Part shown: in pieces, positions 7,101 through 14,050 of the stretch
Layout: each line of letters opens with the position of its first letter
How positions within the stretch are numbered: position 1 is the first letter of the stretch
Assembly (NCBI GenBank): GCA_902810755.1
Contig: CADDYT010000109.1
Location: forward strand, 1 to 21,250
From: Chloroflexota bacterium
Lineage (GTDB): Bacteria > Chloroflexota > Ktedonobacteria > Ktedonobacterales > Ktedonobacteraceae
Direction: 5' to 3'
DNA: 21,250 bases
The notes under the pieces: model-generated
What the model was told of the DNA's origin: nothing
Database searches by the model: none
Seen by the model: the letters and a program-made list of their open reading frames with translations, nothing else
Program-made: the position numbers and the translations under genes

Positions 7101-7434
7101 CACGCGCGCCGTCGTCGAGCGCCGCCAGCAGATCGGCATGCTGCGCGCCCTGGGCAGCAGCCGACGCATGATTCAGGGCGCGTTCCTGCTCGAATCGTTC
7201 CTGGTGGGAGCTACTGGCAGCATCCTGGGCATCATACTGGGCCTGATCCTCTCCTCCAACATCTTCGCCGCCAACTTCTTCGAGCAGTACGCGACCGGAC
7301 TGACCTTCACCATCCCCTGGCAAGAACTGGCCCTCATCGTCGGCATCGCCCTGCTCGCCTCCTTCCTCGGCGCGCTCCTCCCCGCCTGGCAGGCTGGTCG
7401 CGTCGCCCCGGCAGAAGCGATCCGGTACCAGTGA
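4147..7434 (+). CDS. Large FtsX-type ABC transporter permease (YbbP-like)
   Basis: 1095 aa. Start chosen at ATG 4147 (ATGA overlap with the SGNH gene); an in-frame ATG at 4111 lies inside that gene and is less likely. Two FtsX modules are visible. The first has helices near 308-334, 362-385 and 407-428, with the coupling stretch AERRAEMGMARAIG. The second has helices near 965-984, 1018-1040 and 1062-1080, with VERRQQIGMLRALGSSRR, and ends VAPAEAIRYQ. Large extracytoplasmic domains lie at about 66-305 and 685-955, and extra helices lie at the N-terminus and between modules. This layout suits the MacB/LolC/YbbP group, which extracts or moves lipids or lipoproteins rather than importing solutes. 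No ATPase gene is in the window, so the partner must be encoded elsewhere. It carries a (GC)8 run at 4485-4500. Confidence 0.88.
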   Translation: MIRLFGFPLNTLMTVLLVITLIILGGVGLLALANRIFFKIGARNIPRRRTQMVLIVFALMLSTTLLSSVLATGDVMTSAVQSVAIYNWENIDEIIQGGQGNLGFYDDRVYYQLRARARDDSDITAVAASLTETNLLVADETSRQVRSKVTALGILNGSEQGFGGMQNAANSKQRLSTTQLGANEVYLNETAAQLLNAHAGDTLYLYSQRWPGQRYIFHVRAIVLNGGLVGQLPYIISQIGPFRQIEHRSDDITQIFVENRGGGGVSGINLSDQVSDALRLWIPRYVHVIEVKEQGVQDSQLASDIFSRIFTLFCLFALAIGLLLIFLIFVLLAAERRAEMGMARAIGVQRRHLILMFLFEGTLYDLLASFVGLAAGVGAGALLVLLLGPILARFNFPLQLGFQPRSLVIAYCLGVIFTFFSVALSSWLVSRMTVVEAIRDLPEPQRNAWSLGESCLRILELTGIVRHPGSRRARAQTLWQRVRRVRRVAFEQLPDALVRLVAALVRLGFLPLIGGYLLMQNGLENTEIVPFSLGLTLIVLGGGLLLKAAIEYVLFLLHHREAAKSAGGIFAALAGLALAAYWALPFDVLANLGLPRFYGGIEVFFIAGMMMVVGTVWALIANGQLLVGPILKLFTILPGSYAVARLASAYPLHRRFRTGLSVIMFSLVVFAMTVMAVITAAMQNTYVSIENQTGGYDIQAVAYFRPLPDLQTALASHGIDPNDFSAIGESTATAVGVIQLSASNPAWRFYPAQVVSGGFLNGYGLHLVARAKGFNSDSAIWQALQAPDSHYALIDSSALPYAPNSVINAEVYDPNSPLPADAGAPRYPPGFPPGYTYLASGIYQGETSFPATPIWVATPHPATSTLLLPNQTSYSSIKLTIIGVVDNSDGSHFGLYIPRSEYGYVGSNPASPQSATYYFKVAPGQDARALSLRLGSAFLDYGLETTVLADAIWQVRGPRIFLSDVLLGVVGLTLLLGVAALAITGTRAVVERRQQIGMLRALGSSRRMIQGAFLLESFLVGATGSILGIILGLILSSNIFAANFFEQYATGLTFTIPWQELALIVGIALLASFLGALLPAWQAGRVAPAEAIRYQ

Positions 7435-7450
7435 GAGAGTAGTGCGACCA

Positions 7451-7488
7451 TGGCCTGCCGGGTTCCTCTTATACGACCCGGCAGGCCA
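7451..7488 (+). terminator. Stem-loop after the permease gene
   Basis: TGGCCTGCCGGGT (7451-7463) pairs perfectly with ACCCGGCAGGCCA (7476-7488), a 13-bp GC-rich stem with a 12-nt loop, 17 nt after the permease stop. No T-run follows, so it is not a classical intrinsic terminator. Its GGCCTGCC/GGCAGGCC core links it to the dispersed repeats of the window. It could end transcription or protect the 3' end of the message. Confidence 0.5.
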
Positions 7489-7537
7489 GCAGAGGGAGCC
7501 AGCATACGGCATGCATGCCATTATAAACCATCGTGGA

Positions 7538-7620
7538 TGTGTCATGCTGAGTGAAGCGAAGCATCTGAGGGACCAGACCGCATAGCGGCGGTTGTGTCAT
7601 GCTGAGTGAAGCGAAGCATG
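7538..7620. repeat. Two direct copies of the TGTCATGCTGAG repeat
   Basis: 27 identical bases, beginning TGTGTCATGCTGAGTGAAG and continuing CGAAGCAT, occur at 7538-7564 and 7593-7619, 55 bp apart. Related sequence is seen at 287-303, inside the inverted repeat at 356-449, at 7764-7886 and at 13316-13366. The gap 7435-7935 contains this pair, the 7451-7488 hairpin and the inverted repeat listed next, but no gene that I can support. Confidence 0.75.
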
Positions 7621-7763
7621 TGGGACGCCCTGGCTCACCCACCTGTACGCTGGCCCACCACCATTCAGATATCGTACAATTCACAGAAAATTTGTGCGCT
7701 ATCTCTCATTTTATAACCCGTTCCTGAGCTATACTGAAGGTGAGCCGGTGAAAATATACGCGG

Positions 7764-7886
7764 ACGTGTCATGCGGAGCGGCAACAAGCCGTTAGCCCTG
7801 AGTGAAGCGAAAAGAGGAAGCATCTGTGGTGACAGCTTTATCATGCCCGGCGAGCAGATGTTTCGCTGCCGCTCCGCATGACACGT
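7764..7886. repeat. Inverted repeat of the TGTCATGC family
   Basis: ACGTGTCATGCGGAGCGGCA (7764-7783) is perfectly complementary to 7867-7886. The 83-nt interior includes GAGTGAAGCGAAAAG and AGCATCTG fragments of the direct-repeat version. The shape is that of a small palindromic element. It ends about 50 bp before the lipoprotein start codon, so it would lie in or near that gene's promoter region. Confidence 0.7.
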
Positions 7887-7935
7887 TCAGGTAAAGGCTA
7901 TATGAAAAACGAAGGGCCTGAAAAGGAGGTCTCTT

Positions 7936-9138
7936 ATGCAATACACATGGTTGGGACGGCGAAGGTATATATATACGGGTTTTTGCCTGCTGCTTTTCCT
8001 GCTGCTCGCGTTGAGCGCGTGTAGCGGGGGCGGCAGTAATGGGAATGGCGGCAGCCCCACGCCGAAGCCGGGCAAAGGGACACCTGCGGCGAATGCGACG
8101 CCATCAGTGACAGCTACTCCCGGCATTGGACTGGGCGCGCAGCCCTGCCCGGACGCCGTCAAGTCCCCATCTCACTGGACGGCTATCGTTCTACCGCCGA
8201 CGGGGGCGCAGGTGGAGAGCGTGAGTTGCGGCAATTTGATGGGAACGCCGACGCTGCAGGCGCTGGTGACGGTGCGCGCGCAGGGGACAGGCGCCATACT
8301 GGATGTGTACGTCTATAATCATATTACTGACCCCAACCCGACGGCGATCTTCAAGTTGCAGGGACTGTACAAAGGCGAGGCAAAAATTAGCGGCTACAAT
8401 ACCATTATGACGGCGGAAGTTGACCAGGCTTCCAGCGTCAATAAGAATGCCTCTAACGCGGCGCTGACGGTCGATCTCTTCCGTGAGTTCAAGTGGTCGG
8501 ATGGCGCGGGTACGCTGGTGCCGGTGACATTCCCCGGCCTCTATCCCGATCTGACGCGCTTTCAAGCCGAGGCCGACCAGGCGAAGGTCAATCAGGGGCA
8601 GGACGCCTGGAAGCTGGACGCGGCACAGACGGCGAAATCGCTGGCGGTGAACCTGTTGAAATGGTCAGATAACGCGCAGGCAACCATCGCGAGCGGCGGC
8701 GGGAAAAGCGATGTTGACGCGGTGGTGAATGTGAAAAACGCGAGTATCCCTCCCGGAACGATTACCGTCTCGCTCAGCCGGTTGGAGGGCAACGCGAACG
8801 GCGGCATCTGGGAAGCGACGTCCGTCACCTCCAGCGGCATGTCCATCACCTCACCGCAGAGCCGCGACCTCCTGAGCAGCCCGGTGACGGTCAGAGGGAC
8901 GGGCAGCGCCTTCGAGGGTGTCATTGGCAAGGTTGTGGTGCTGGATCACCTCTATACCACCATCGGACAGGCCAGCGCGAAGGGAGCGACGGGCACGGGC
9001 AGCACCACCTTCTCCACGCCCGTCACCTTCACCTCCACCTTCCAGAACGGCAATGAAGAAGGCATCCTGGCCCTCTTCTCCTACAGCAACGCCAACGGCG
9101 CCATTACCGGAGCGGTGATGATGAAAGAGTTGCTGTGA
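7936..9138 (+). CDS. Lipoprotein with C-terminal Gmad2 domain
   Basis: 400 aa. Arg-rich start (GRRR, 7-10), hydrophobic helix 13-27 and lipobox LSAC with Cys29 predict a lipoprotein. Residues 30-70 are a Gly/Ser/Thr/Pro tether. The middle, about 75-300, is not recognised; it holds VESVSCGNLMGTPTLQALV and WTAIVLPP, reminiscent of secreted sensor-like lipoproteins. From about 303 the sequence fits the Gmad2 immunoglobulin-like fold: ITSP, SSPVTVRGTGSAFEG, then beta-rich segments to the end. Gmad2 was described in sporulation and germination proteins but is widespread in surface lipoproteins. AAGGAGGT at 7924-7931 sets the start. It converges on the methyltransferase gene. Location is firm, function unknown. 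Confidence 0.8.
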   Translation: MQYTWLGRRRYIYTGFCLLLFLLLALSACSGGGSNGNGGSPTPKPGKGTPAANATPSVTATPGIGLGAQPCPDAVKSPSHWTAIVLPPTGAQVESVSCGNLMGTPTLQALVTVRAQGTGAILDVYVYNHITDPNPTAIFKLQGLYKGEAKISGYNTIMTAEVDQASSVNKNASNAALTVDLFREFKWSDGAGTLVPVTFPGLYPDLTRFQAEADQAKVNQGQDAWKLDAAQTAKSLAVNLLKWSDNAQATIASGGGKSDVDAVVNVKNASIPPGTITVSLSRLEGNANGGIWEATSVTSSGMSITSPQSRDLLSSPVTVRGTGSAFEGVIGKVVVLDHLYTTIGQASAKGATGTGSTTFSTPVTFTSTFQNGNEEGILALFSYSNANGAITGAVMMKELL

Positions 9139-9235
9139 CTACTCCCCATAAAGGCAGGGGCCTTCTGGCCGCAAGAGGTAAAAGGCGCGCCCCTCCCCGC
9201 TCCACAGGGCAGCCGCAAGGGCTGGCGCCAGAAGC

Positions 9236-9293
9236 GTTCACGGAAGCCCGTGCGAGCGCCAGGCAGGCCACCCACCCCTGGCGGGTGGCCTGC
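9236..9293. repeat. Dispersed 34-bp core plus palindrome
   Basis: 9236-9269 holds AAGCCCGTGCGAGCGCC followed by AGGCAGGCC. The same core recurs at 14976-15009 and, inverted, at 557-590. It runs into an 11-bp inverted repeat, GCAGGCCACCC (9263-9273) with GGGTGGCCTGC (9283-9293). It fills most of the space between two convergent genes, where a structured RNA could help end both transcripts. Confidence 0.65.
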
Positions 9294-9325
9294 GGGTGGT
9301 CAGCCTGCATGGGTGGCCTGTCTTC

Positions 9326-10360
9326 CTACTCTTTCACAGCTACCAGAATGTCACGTTTCTTGATAACGCGGTCAACGGCGTGGGCCAGCCGGGTGTAGGG
9401 CGGGTCGTTGAGAGGGCACAGGCGGCTGCAGCGTGCGAGCAGGTCGAGCATTTCCTCGCGCCCGAAGCGGGTGGCGTTCCAGGCAAGGGCCAGCGTGCCG
9501 CCGGGCAGCAGGACGCGCTCCCAGACGGGCAGCGCCCTTTCCAGCAGCGAGGCAACCTCGCTGAAATGCTGAATGCCGTAGGGCAGGTCACCAACGATGG
9601 CATGCACGCGCGCGCCGCCGGGGACTTCGCGCAGGTGGAGGTCGGCCTGCAAGGTATCGCCGTGCGTGAGGGCAAGGGTGCGCGTGTTGCCCTTGCGCCC
9701 GATCTCGAAGAGGTCGCGTCTTCCCGCCCTGCGCCCGTGTTCATCCACTTCCTTGAAGGGAATGCCCTCACCTTTCAGGTATTGCCGCACGAAAACGGCG
9801 GTGGTATCAACATCCTGCCGGTTCAGTTCGATGCCAAAGGCGTCATAGCCATAGGCCAGTGCCAGGAAGAGCGTGGTGCCACCGCCGCTCAGCGGGTCGA
9901 GGATGCGCAGCCTGCCCGTCAGCCGGTCGCTATAGGCCCCGGCAAAAACGGCAAGGTTGAGCAGCGTCTGCGTGAAGAGTTCGCTGGTTTTGCCTTTGTA
10001 GCGCCGGGCCTCGGCCATCTCCAGCGGCACGAACGGCGTGAACTGCGGCTCCAGCGGCTGCAGGAATGGCCCCTGCACATTACAGATGGCGTCAAAATAG
10101 CGGGCTATTTCGCTCGTCGCGCCCAGCCGTGACAGGACAGCCATCTGTGCCGGGGACGGGATATCAAGCGTACCGGAGGGTGAGGAAGCAACATCTTCCA
10201 TCTCCACCAGCAGATAGCCCTGTCCCCCCAGCTTCACAGGCGCAACTTCCCGTATGGCAGGTGCAAGCGGACTGGCAAGCAATTCCGGGACTGCCAGAGC
10301 TTCCGCCAGGTGCGCATACTGCGTGCTGCGTTGTGGTGTAATTTTGAGCGCGAGTTTCAT
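9326..10360 (-). CDS. UPF0020/Trm14-like SAM-dependent methyltransferase
   Basis: 344 aa. A Rossmann-type methyltransferase core occupies about 120-340: KGKTSELFTQTLLNLAVF (122-139), motif I LDPLSGGGTTLFLAL (154-168), acidic end of strand 2 at GIELN (176-180), and motif IV GDLPYG (258-263). DLP(F/Y)G is typical of the THUMP-associated tRNA guanine-N2 methyltransferases (Trm14/TrmN, THUMPD). RNA is therefore a likelier substrate than DNA, although (D/N)PP(Y/F) enzymes acting on DNA are related. Residues 1-115 do not look like a standard THUMP domain to me. No Shine-Dalgarno precedes the ATG; instead TATACT ends 6 nt upstream, suggesting a leaderless message. Superfamily firm, substrate tentative. 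Confidence 0.75.
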   Translation of the reverse strand: MKLALKITPQRSTQYAHLAEALAVPELLASPLAPAIREVAPVKLGGQGYLLVEMEDVASSPSGTLDIPSPAQMAVLSRLGATSEIARYFDAICNVQGPFLQPLEPQFTPFVPLEMAEARRYKGKTSELFTQTLLNLAVFAGAYSDRLTGRLRILDPLSGGGTTLFLALAYGYDAFGIELNRQDVDTTAVFVRQYLKGEGIPFKEVDEHGRRAGRRDLFEIGRKGNTRTLALTHGDTLQADLHLREVPGGARVHAIVGDLPYGIQHFSEVASLLERALPVWERVLLPGGTLALAWNATRFGREEMLDLLARCSRLCPLNDPPYTRLAHAVDRVIKKRDILVAVKE

Positions 10361-10366
10361 GCCAGC

Positions 10367-10372
10367 AGTATA
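10367..10372 (-). promoter_or_regulatory. -10 box of a possible leaderless promoter
   Basis: Read leftward, TATACT (10372-10367) stands 6 nt before the methyltransferase ATG, which would put the transcript start at or next to the start codon. There is no good -35 hexamer at 16-18 bp and no ribosome binding site. Both fit leaderless genes, where the -10 box is often the only conserved signal. Confidence 0.4.
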
Positions 10373-10451
10373 GCATATTTTTGCAATACATTCGGATAGT
10401 GATATCGTCTTCTCTGACAGAGAAGTTGCGCTATTCTTCCCCGTAACGCCA

Positions 10452-10481
10452 TTGCGCCTCTCTCCCCATGCGAACTACAAT
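10452..10481 (+). promoter_or_regulatory. Probable nnr promoter
   Basis: TTGCGC (10452-10457), 18-bp spacer, TACAAT (10476-10481). The start of transcription would be near 10488, leaving a 40-nt leader with the GGAGGATGGAG ribosome binding region before ATG 10529. Confidence 0.45.
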
Positions 10482-10528
10482 AGTATGAGAATAGCCAGAA
10501 AACATTACACTGCGGAGGATGGAGAGCT

Positions 10529-12100
10529 ATGCATGTTGTAACTGTTGAGGAGATGCGCGAACTGGAAGCGCGGGCGGCCAGCGAGTACGGGCTGACTTCT
10601 CACATCTTGATGGAAAACGCGGGCAAGAGTGCGGCGGAAATCCTGGCCCAACACTTTCGCCCTCAATATTCGACCGAGGGGCTGGATATCCTGCTGTTGA
10701 TCGGGCCGGGCAATAACGGCGGCGACGGGCTGGTAGTGGCGCGCTACCTGGAAGAGTGGGGGCATCGCGTGAGCCTCTATCGTTGGAAAGAGCGGCAGTT
10801 GAGCGTGCAGGGCGGGGTGATCGCGGCGGAGGATACGCAGGCGGAACTGGGAGCCATCCTCGGACAGGTCGACTACGTCATTGATGCGCTGCTGGGAACA
10901 GGGACATCGCGGCCATTGACCCCCGATATGCGCGCCCTGCTGGCGCTGGTGCAACAGGAGCGAGAGAAACGACCGGAATTGCAGGTGGTCGCCATCGACC
11001 TGCCAACCGGATTGAATGCCGACACAGGCGAAGTTGACCCCGGCGCCATCAAGGCCGATATGACAATTACGCTGGCCTGTCCCAAAGTCGGATTTTTCTT
11101 CTTTCCGGGCCGCGAATACATCGGCGAGCTTTTTGTCGGCTCCATCGGCCTGCCGCCGCAGCTGGAGCAGCACCTGCCGATGGAGATGCTGACCACCGAT
11201 CTCGTCGATAGCATACTGCCGCCGCGCCCGCTTGAAAGCAACAAGGGGACGTTTGGCAAGGTGATGTTGCTGTGCGGCTCGCCCCCCTATCCCGGCTCGG
11301 CCTACCTGGCGGGTACGGCGGCGGCGCGCATCGGCGCGGGCCTGGTAACGCTGGCCGTCACGGAGCGCATGCTGCCCATCTATGCCTCGGCCTTCCATGA
11401 GGCGACGTTTGTGCTGCTGCCGGAGGAGGATGAAGGCAGTTTCGCGCGGGCCAGCGCGCTGATGCAGCACCTGGAAGGCTACCGCGCCCTGCTCGTCGGC
11501 CCCGGACTGGGCCAGTCGCCATACACGCGCGAGGTGATTCTGGAATTGCTGGAAAACCTGCGCGCCATGCCCGACGAGAAACGCCCTCGGCTGATCGTGG
11601 ACGCCGATGGACTCAATAACCTTTCGGCGCTGGAAAACTGGTGGACGCTGCTGCCGAAGGGAACGGTAATTACGCCGCACCCCGGCGAGATGGGCCGCCT
11701 GCTGCATGGCACGAAGGTATCGGGCGGCAGCATTGAACGCCTGCCACTGACGATCAGCAAGGCGAAAGAATGGCAGGTGATTCTTGTCCTCAAGGGCGCC
11801 TGCACGATTATCGCCAACCCGGATGGGAAAGTACGCCTCAACTGGCTTGCCAATCCCGCGCTGGCAACGGCTGGCACCGGCGATGTGCTGGCAGGTATGG
11901 TGGCCGGTCTGCTGGCGCAAGAGGTGTCCCCATACGACGCGGCCAGCGCGGCAGTCTTCCTGCATACGGCGGCAGCCAACCTGGTGAGCGATGAGATCGG
12001 TCATGCCGGTTTGCTTGCCGCCGACCTGCTGCCGAAAATCCCGCGCGCCATGTTCCTGAACAAACAGGCAATGAAAGAGAAGCGGATCAGCCAGGAATAA
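10529..12100 (+). CDS. nnr: Bifunctional NAD(P)H-hydrate repair enzyme (epimerase + ADP/ATP-dependent dehydratase)
   Basis: 523 aa, the full length of a fused Nnr. The N-terminal YjeF_N epimerase domain (about 1-215) shows MENAGKSAAE, GPGNNGGDGLVVARYL (phosphate-binding loop), DALLGTG and AIDLPTGLNADTG. The C-terminal ribokinase-like dehydratase domain (about 235-510) shows NKGTFGKVMLLCGS, GPGLGQS, VDADGLNNL, TPHPGEMGRLL, VLKGACTII and the catalytic-loop AGTGDVLAGM. It converts damaged R/S-NAD(P)HX back to NAD(P)H in the cytoplasm. The start is ATG 10529 with GGAG upstream. All signature motifs are intact. Its last 14 bp overlap the 3' end of the opposing Ca2+/H+ antiporter gene, so no terminator fits between them. 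Confidence 0.96.
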   Translation: MHVVTVEEMRELEARAASEYGLTSHILMENAGKSAAEILAQHFRPQYSTEGLDILLLIGPGNNGGDGLVVARYLEEWGHRVSLYRWKERQLSVQGGVIAAEDTQAELGAILGQVDYVIDALLGTGTSRPLTPDMRALLALVQQEREKRPELQVVAIDLPTGLNADTGEVDPGAIKADMTITLACPKVGFFFFPGREYIGELFVGSIGLPPQLEQHLPMEMLTTDLVDSILPPRPLESNKGTFGKVMLLCGSPPYPGSAYLAGTAAARIGAGLVTLAVTERMLPIYASAFHEATFVLLPEEDEGSFARASALMQHLEGYRALLVGPGLGQSPYTREVILELLENLRAMPDEKRPRLIVDADGLNNLSALENWWTLLPKGTVITPHPGEMGRLLHGTKVSGGSIERLPLTISKAKEWQVILVLKGACTIIANPDGKVRLNWLANPALATAGTGDVLAGMVAGLLAQEVSPYDAASAAVFLHTAAANLVSDEIGHAGLLAADLLPKIPRAMFLNKQAMKEKRISQE

Positions 12101-13235
12101 AAAAGAAGACGACGCAGGCCATGAGGTAGACGGCCATGAGCTGAACGCCGGCCAGCCAGGTCGATTCGCCATCCAGGCTGATGAAGGCGAAGAGGGCGGC
12201 GGCAACGCCGAGAATGACCAGTTCCAGCGGCTCGAAGACCAGGTTGAGCGGCGCGGCATAGAACAGGCTAATGAGTACCAGCAGCGGGGCGACGAACGTC
12301 GCGACCTGAATGGAGGACCCTGCGGCGATTGCCATGCTCAAATCCACGCGGTCGCGCAGGGCGATGTAGAGCGCGCTGGAATGCTCCGCCGCGTTGCCAA
12401 CGATGGGGATAATCACGATGCCAATAAAGACCGGCGACCAGCCAAGCATCCTGGTGACGGGGGTGATCGCGCCCACCAGCAATTCGCTATTCCAGGCGGT
12501 GCCAAAGGTTGCGGCGGCAAGGATGATAACTGTCAGCCAGAGGTGGGGTGGCCTCTGATGAGACTCCTCAAGTTCATGGGGGTCAACGCCGCCCGTCACG
12601 GCCTCGACCTCTTCCGACTCATCGCTCTGCGACGGTACCGCCACCGTCGTGGCCTTGCCCCGGCGTGACGGGTTGCGGCGCGTCGAACGCACGTGGAAGA
12701 CGTGCAGCGCCAGGTACATGACGTAGACCGCCAGCAAAATCACGGATATAGCAATACTGATGGACTGGATACGCCCCGCATCCTTAATTGCCAGCGTCGC
12801 CGTCGCGGGAATGAGCAGGCTGGCGACGGCCAGGATCATCATAGCAGTATATTGGCCGGCGTCACGCGCGCTGAAATACTGCTTACCCCAGCGCCAGCCG
12901 CCGAAGGCCAGCGAGGAACCCAGCACGAGCAGCGCATTGCTGATAATCGACCCGGTAATCGAGGCCTTGACAACGGAGATCAGCCCCTCTTGCAGAGCAA
13001 AGATGCCGATGATCAGTTCGGGCGCGTTGCCAAACGTGGCGTTGAGCAGGCCCCCGGCAATCGGCCCCACATAGTATTCCAGGTCTTCGGTCGAGCGCCC
13101 GATGAGCGCGGCAAGCGGAATCAGGCCGAGCGCGGAACAGATAAAAATGGCCAGTTCTTGCTGTGAACCCCAGATGAGCGAGAGGATCGGGGCAACAACG
13201 GCCATGATGAGCAAATAGTATAGCCAGCGCGGCAT
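12087..13235 (-). CDS. cax: Ca2+/H+ antiporter (CaCA superfamily)
   Basis: 382 aa with about 11 hydrophobic helices. The two inverted alpha-repeats that define the family are present: GGLLNATFGNAPELI (61-75, Glu73) and IVGNAAEHSSAL (278-289, Glu284). They supply the ion-binding glutamates. An acidic cytoplasmic linker (about 204-226, rich in Glu/Asp) separates the halves, as in CAX proteins. It should export Ca2+ in exchange for protons at the inner membrane. GAAGGTGG precedes the ATG at 13235. It lies downstream of rplI on the same strand across a 196-bp gap containing a small palindromic repeat, so co-transcription is possible but not clear. Confidence 0.94.
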   Translation of the reverse strand: MPRWLYYLLIMAVVAPILSLIWGSQQELAIFICSALGLIPLAALIGRSTEDLEYYVGPIAGGLLNATFGNAPELIIGIFALQEGLISVVKASITGSIISNALLVLGSSLAFGGWRWGKQYFSARDAGQYTAMMILAVASLLIPATATLAIKDAGRIQSISIAISVILLAVYVMYLALHVFHVRSTRRNPSRRGKATTVAVPSQSDESEEVEAVTGGVDPHELEESHQRPPHLWLTVIILAAATFGTAWNSELLVGAITPVTRMLGWSPVFIGIVIIPIVGNAAEHSSALYIALRDRVDLSMAIAAGSSIQVATFVAPLLVLISLFYAAPLNLVFEPLELVILGVAAALFAFISLDGESTWLAGVQLMAVYLMACVVFFFIPG

Positions 13236-13315
13236 GATTCCACCTTCTCAGTTATCTTTCAATCCCGGTCGGGCTGGCACACCCGATCCGTCCTGTTACC
13301 TTGCGCGTATCCGCT

Positions 13316-13366
13316 ATGTCATGCTCAGGGCAGCGAAGCATCTCTTGCTGCACCCGGCATGACACA
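13316..13366. repeat. Short TGTCATGC palindromic element
   Basis: TGTCATGC (13317-13324) is inverted at 13358-13365, with AGCGAAGCATCT between, the same parts as the larger copies near 7538 and 7764. It lies between rplI and the antiporter gene. It looks like the smallest member of the family seen here. Confidence 0.55.
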
Positions 13367-13431
13367 TACTCTATAGCTGGCACGTTTTTTGTACAAGATA
13401 ATAGGACAATCCGGGATTTCCGCGTCAGGGC

Positions 13432-13902
13432 CTACTCTGCCGGTACCGCGCTGGCGTTCTCGTCGATCACATTGACGGTGATCTTTGGCTCCAGCTTCGG
13501 CGCAACTTTGATGGGAACAGTAAAGGTGCCGGTGGAACGGATTGGCTCCGGGAGGACAATCATACGCCGGTCAACGACAATACCTTCGGCCTCACGCAGG
13601 CCAGAGGCGATATCCTGGCTGGTGATAGAGCCATAGAGGCGGCCCTCTCGACCCACACGCGCCCTGAAGGTGAGCGTGACTTCACTCAGGCGCTGCGCCT
13701 GCTGCCGGTTCTGTTCGGCCTGCTTTTCCAGCCTGCGCTGCTCGGCGGCGATGCGCTGCGCGCGATTCGCCAGCAGCGCGGGGGTTGCGGCAGCCGCCAG
13801 CCTCTTCGGCAAAAGATAGTTACGGGCATAGCCATCGGCCACGTCTTTCAAGTCACCGGCCTTGCCCTGACCTTCGATATCTTGTAGCAGAATTACTTTC
13901 AT
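13432..13902 (-). CDS. rplI: 50S ribosomal protein L9
   Basis: 156 aa from ATG 13902 ([17 protein letters not shown], the typical L9 start). An ATG two codons earlier (13908) abuts the AAGGAG ribosome binding site, whereas 13902 has a 6-nt gap, so 13902 is preferred. The N-terminal domain carries [16 protein letters not shown], which binds 23S rRNA. A long charged connecting helix (about 48-75, rich in Gln, Arg and Glu) leads to the C-terminal domain with [16 protein letters not shown]. It stabilises the L1 stalk region and affects frame maintenance. The usual partners rpsF, ssb and rpsR are not adjacent in this window. Confidence 0.97.
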   Translation of the reverse strand: MKVILLQDIEGQGKAGDLKDVADGYARNYLLPKRLAAAATPALLANRAQRIAAEQRRLEKQAEQNRQQAQRLSEVTLTFRARVGREGRLYGSITSQDIASGLREAEGIVVDRRMIVLPEPIRSTGTFTVPIKVAPKLEPKITVNVIDENASAVPAE

Positions 13903-13975
13903 CAACATCTCCTTGTGGGGAAGGCTGAATACGTCCTGTCGCCGCCTTCCAACTTCTATCTGTTATACGCGGCCT

Positions 13976-14004
13976 AGTATACACCCTGTACCCATTTGGC
14001 GCAA
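13976..14004 (-). promoter_or_regulatory. rplI promoter
   Basis: Read leftward: TTGCGC (14004-13999), 17-bp spacer, TATACT (13981-13976). The start of transcription is predicted near 13969, giving a leader of about 65 nt. Confidence 0.55.
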
Positions 14005-14050
14005 GTTTTCATCGCTGTGTCGCTGTGTCGCTGAGTGCTGCGCTGAGTGC

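Noticed and set aside
10505..12259. A 584-codon open frame on the minus strand opposite nnr
   Set aside because: It lies antisense to an intact, motif-complete nnr, its translation is rich in Arg, Gln and His with no recognisable domain, and it also overlaps the antiporter gene. High GC content produces such shadows.
13380..13431. Possible rplI terminator using the T-run at 13384-13391
   Set aside because: No stable stem adjoins it in the correct orientation: on the minus strand the run reads as A, not U.
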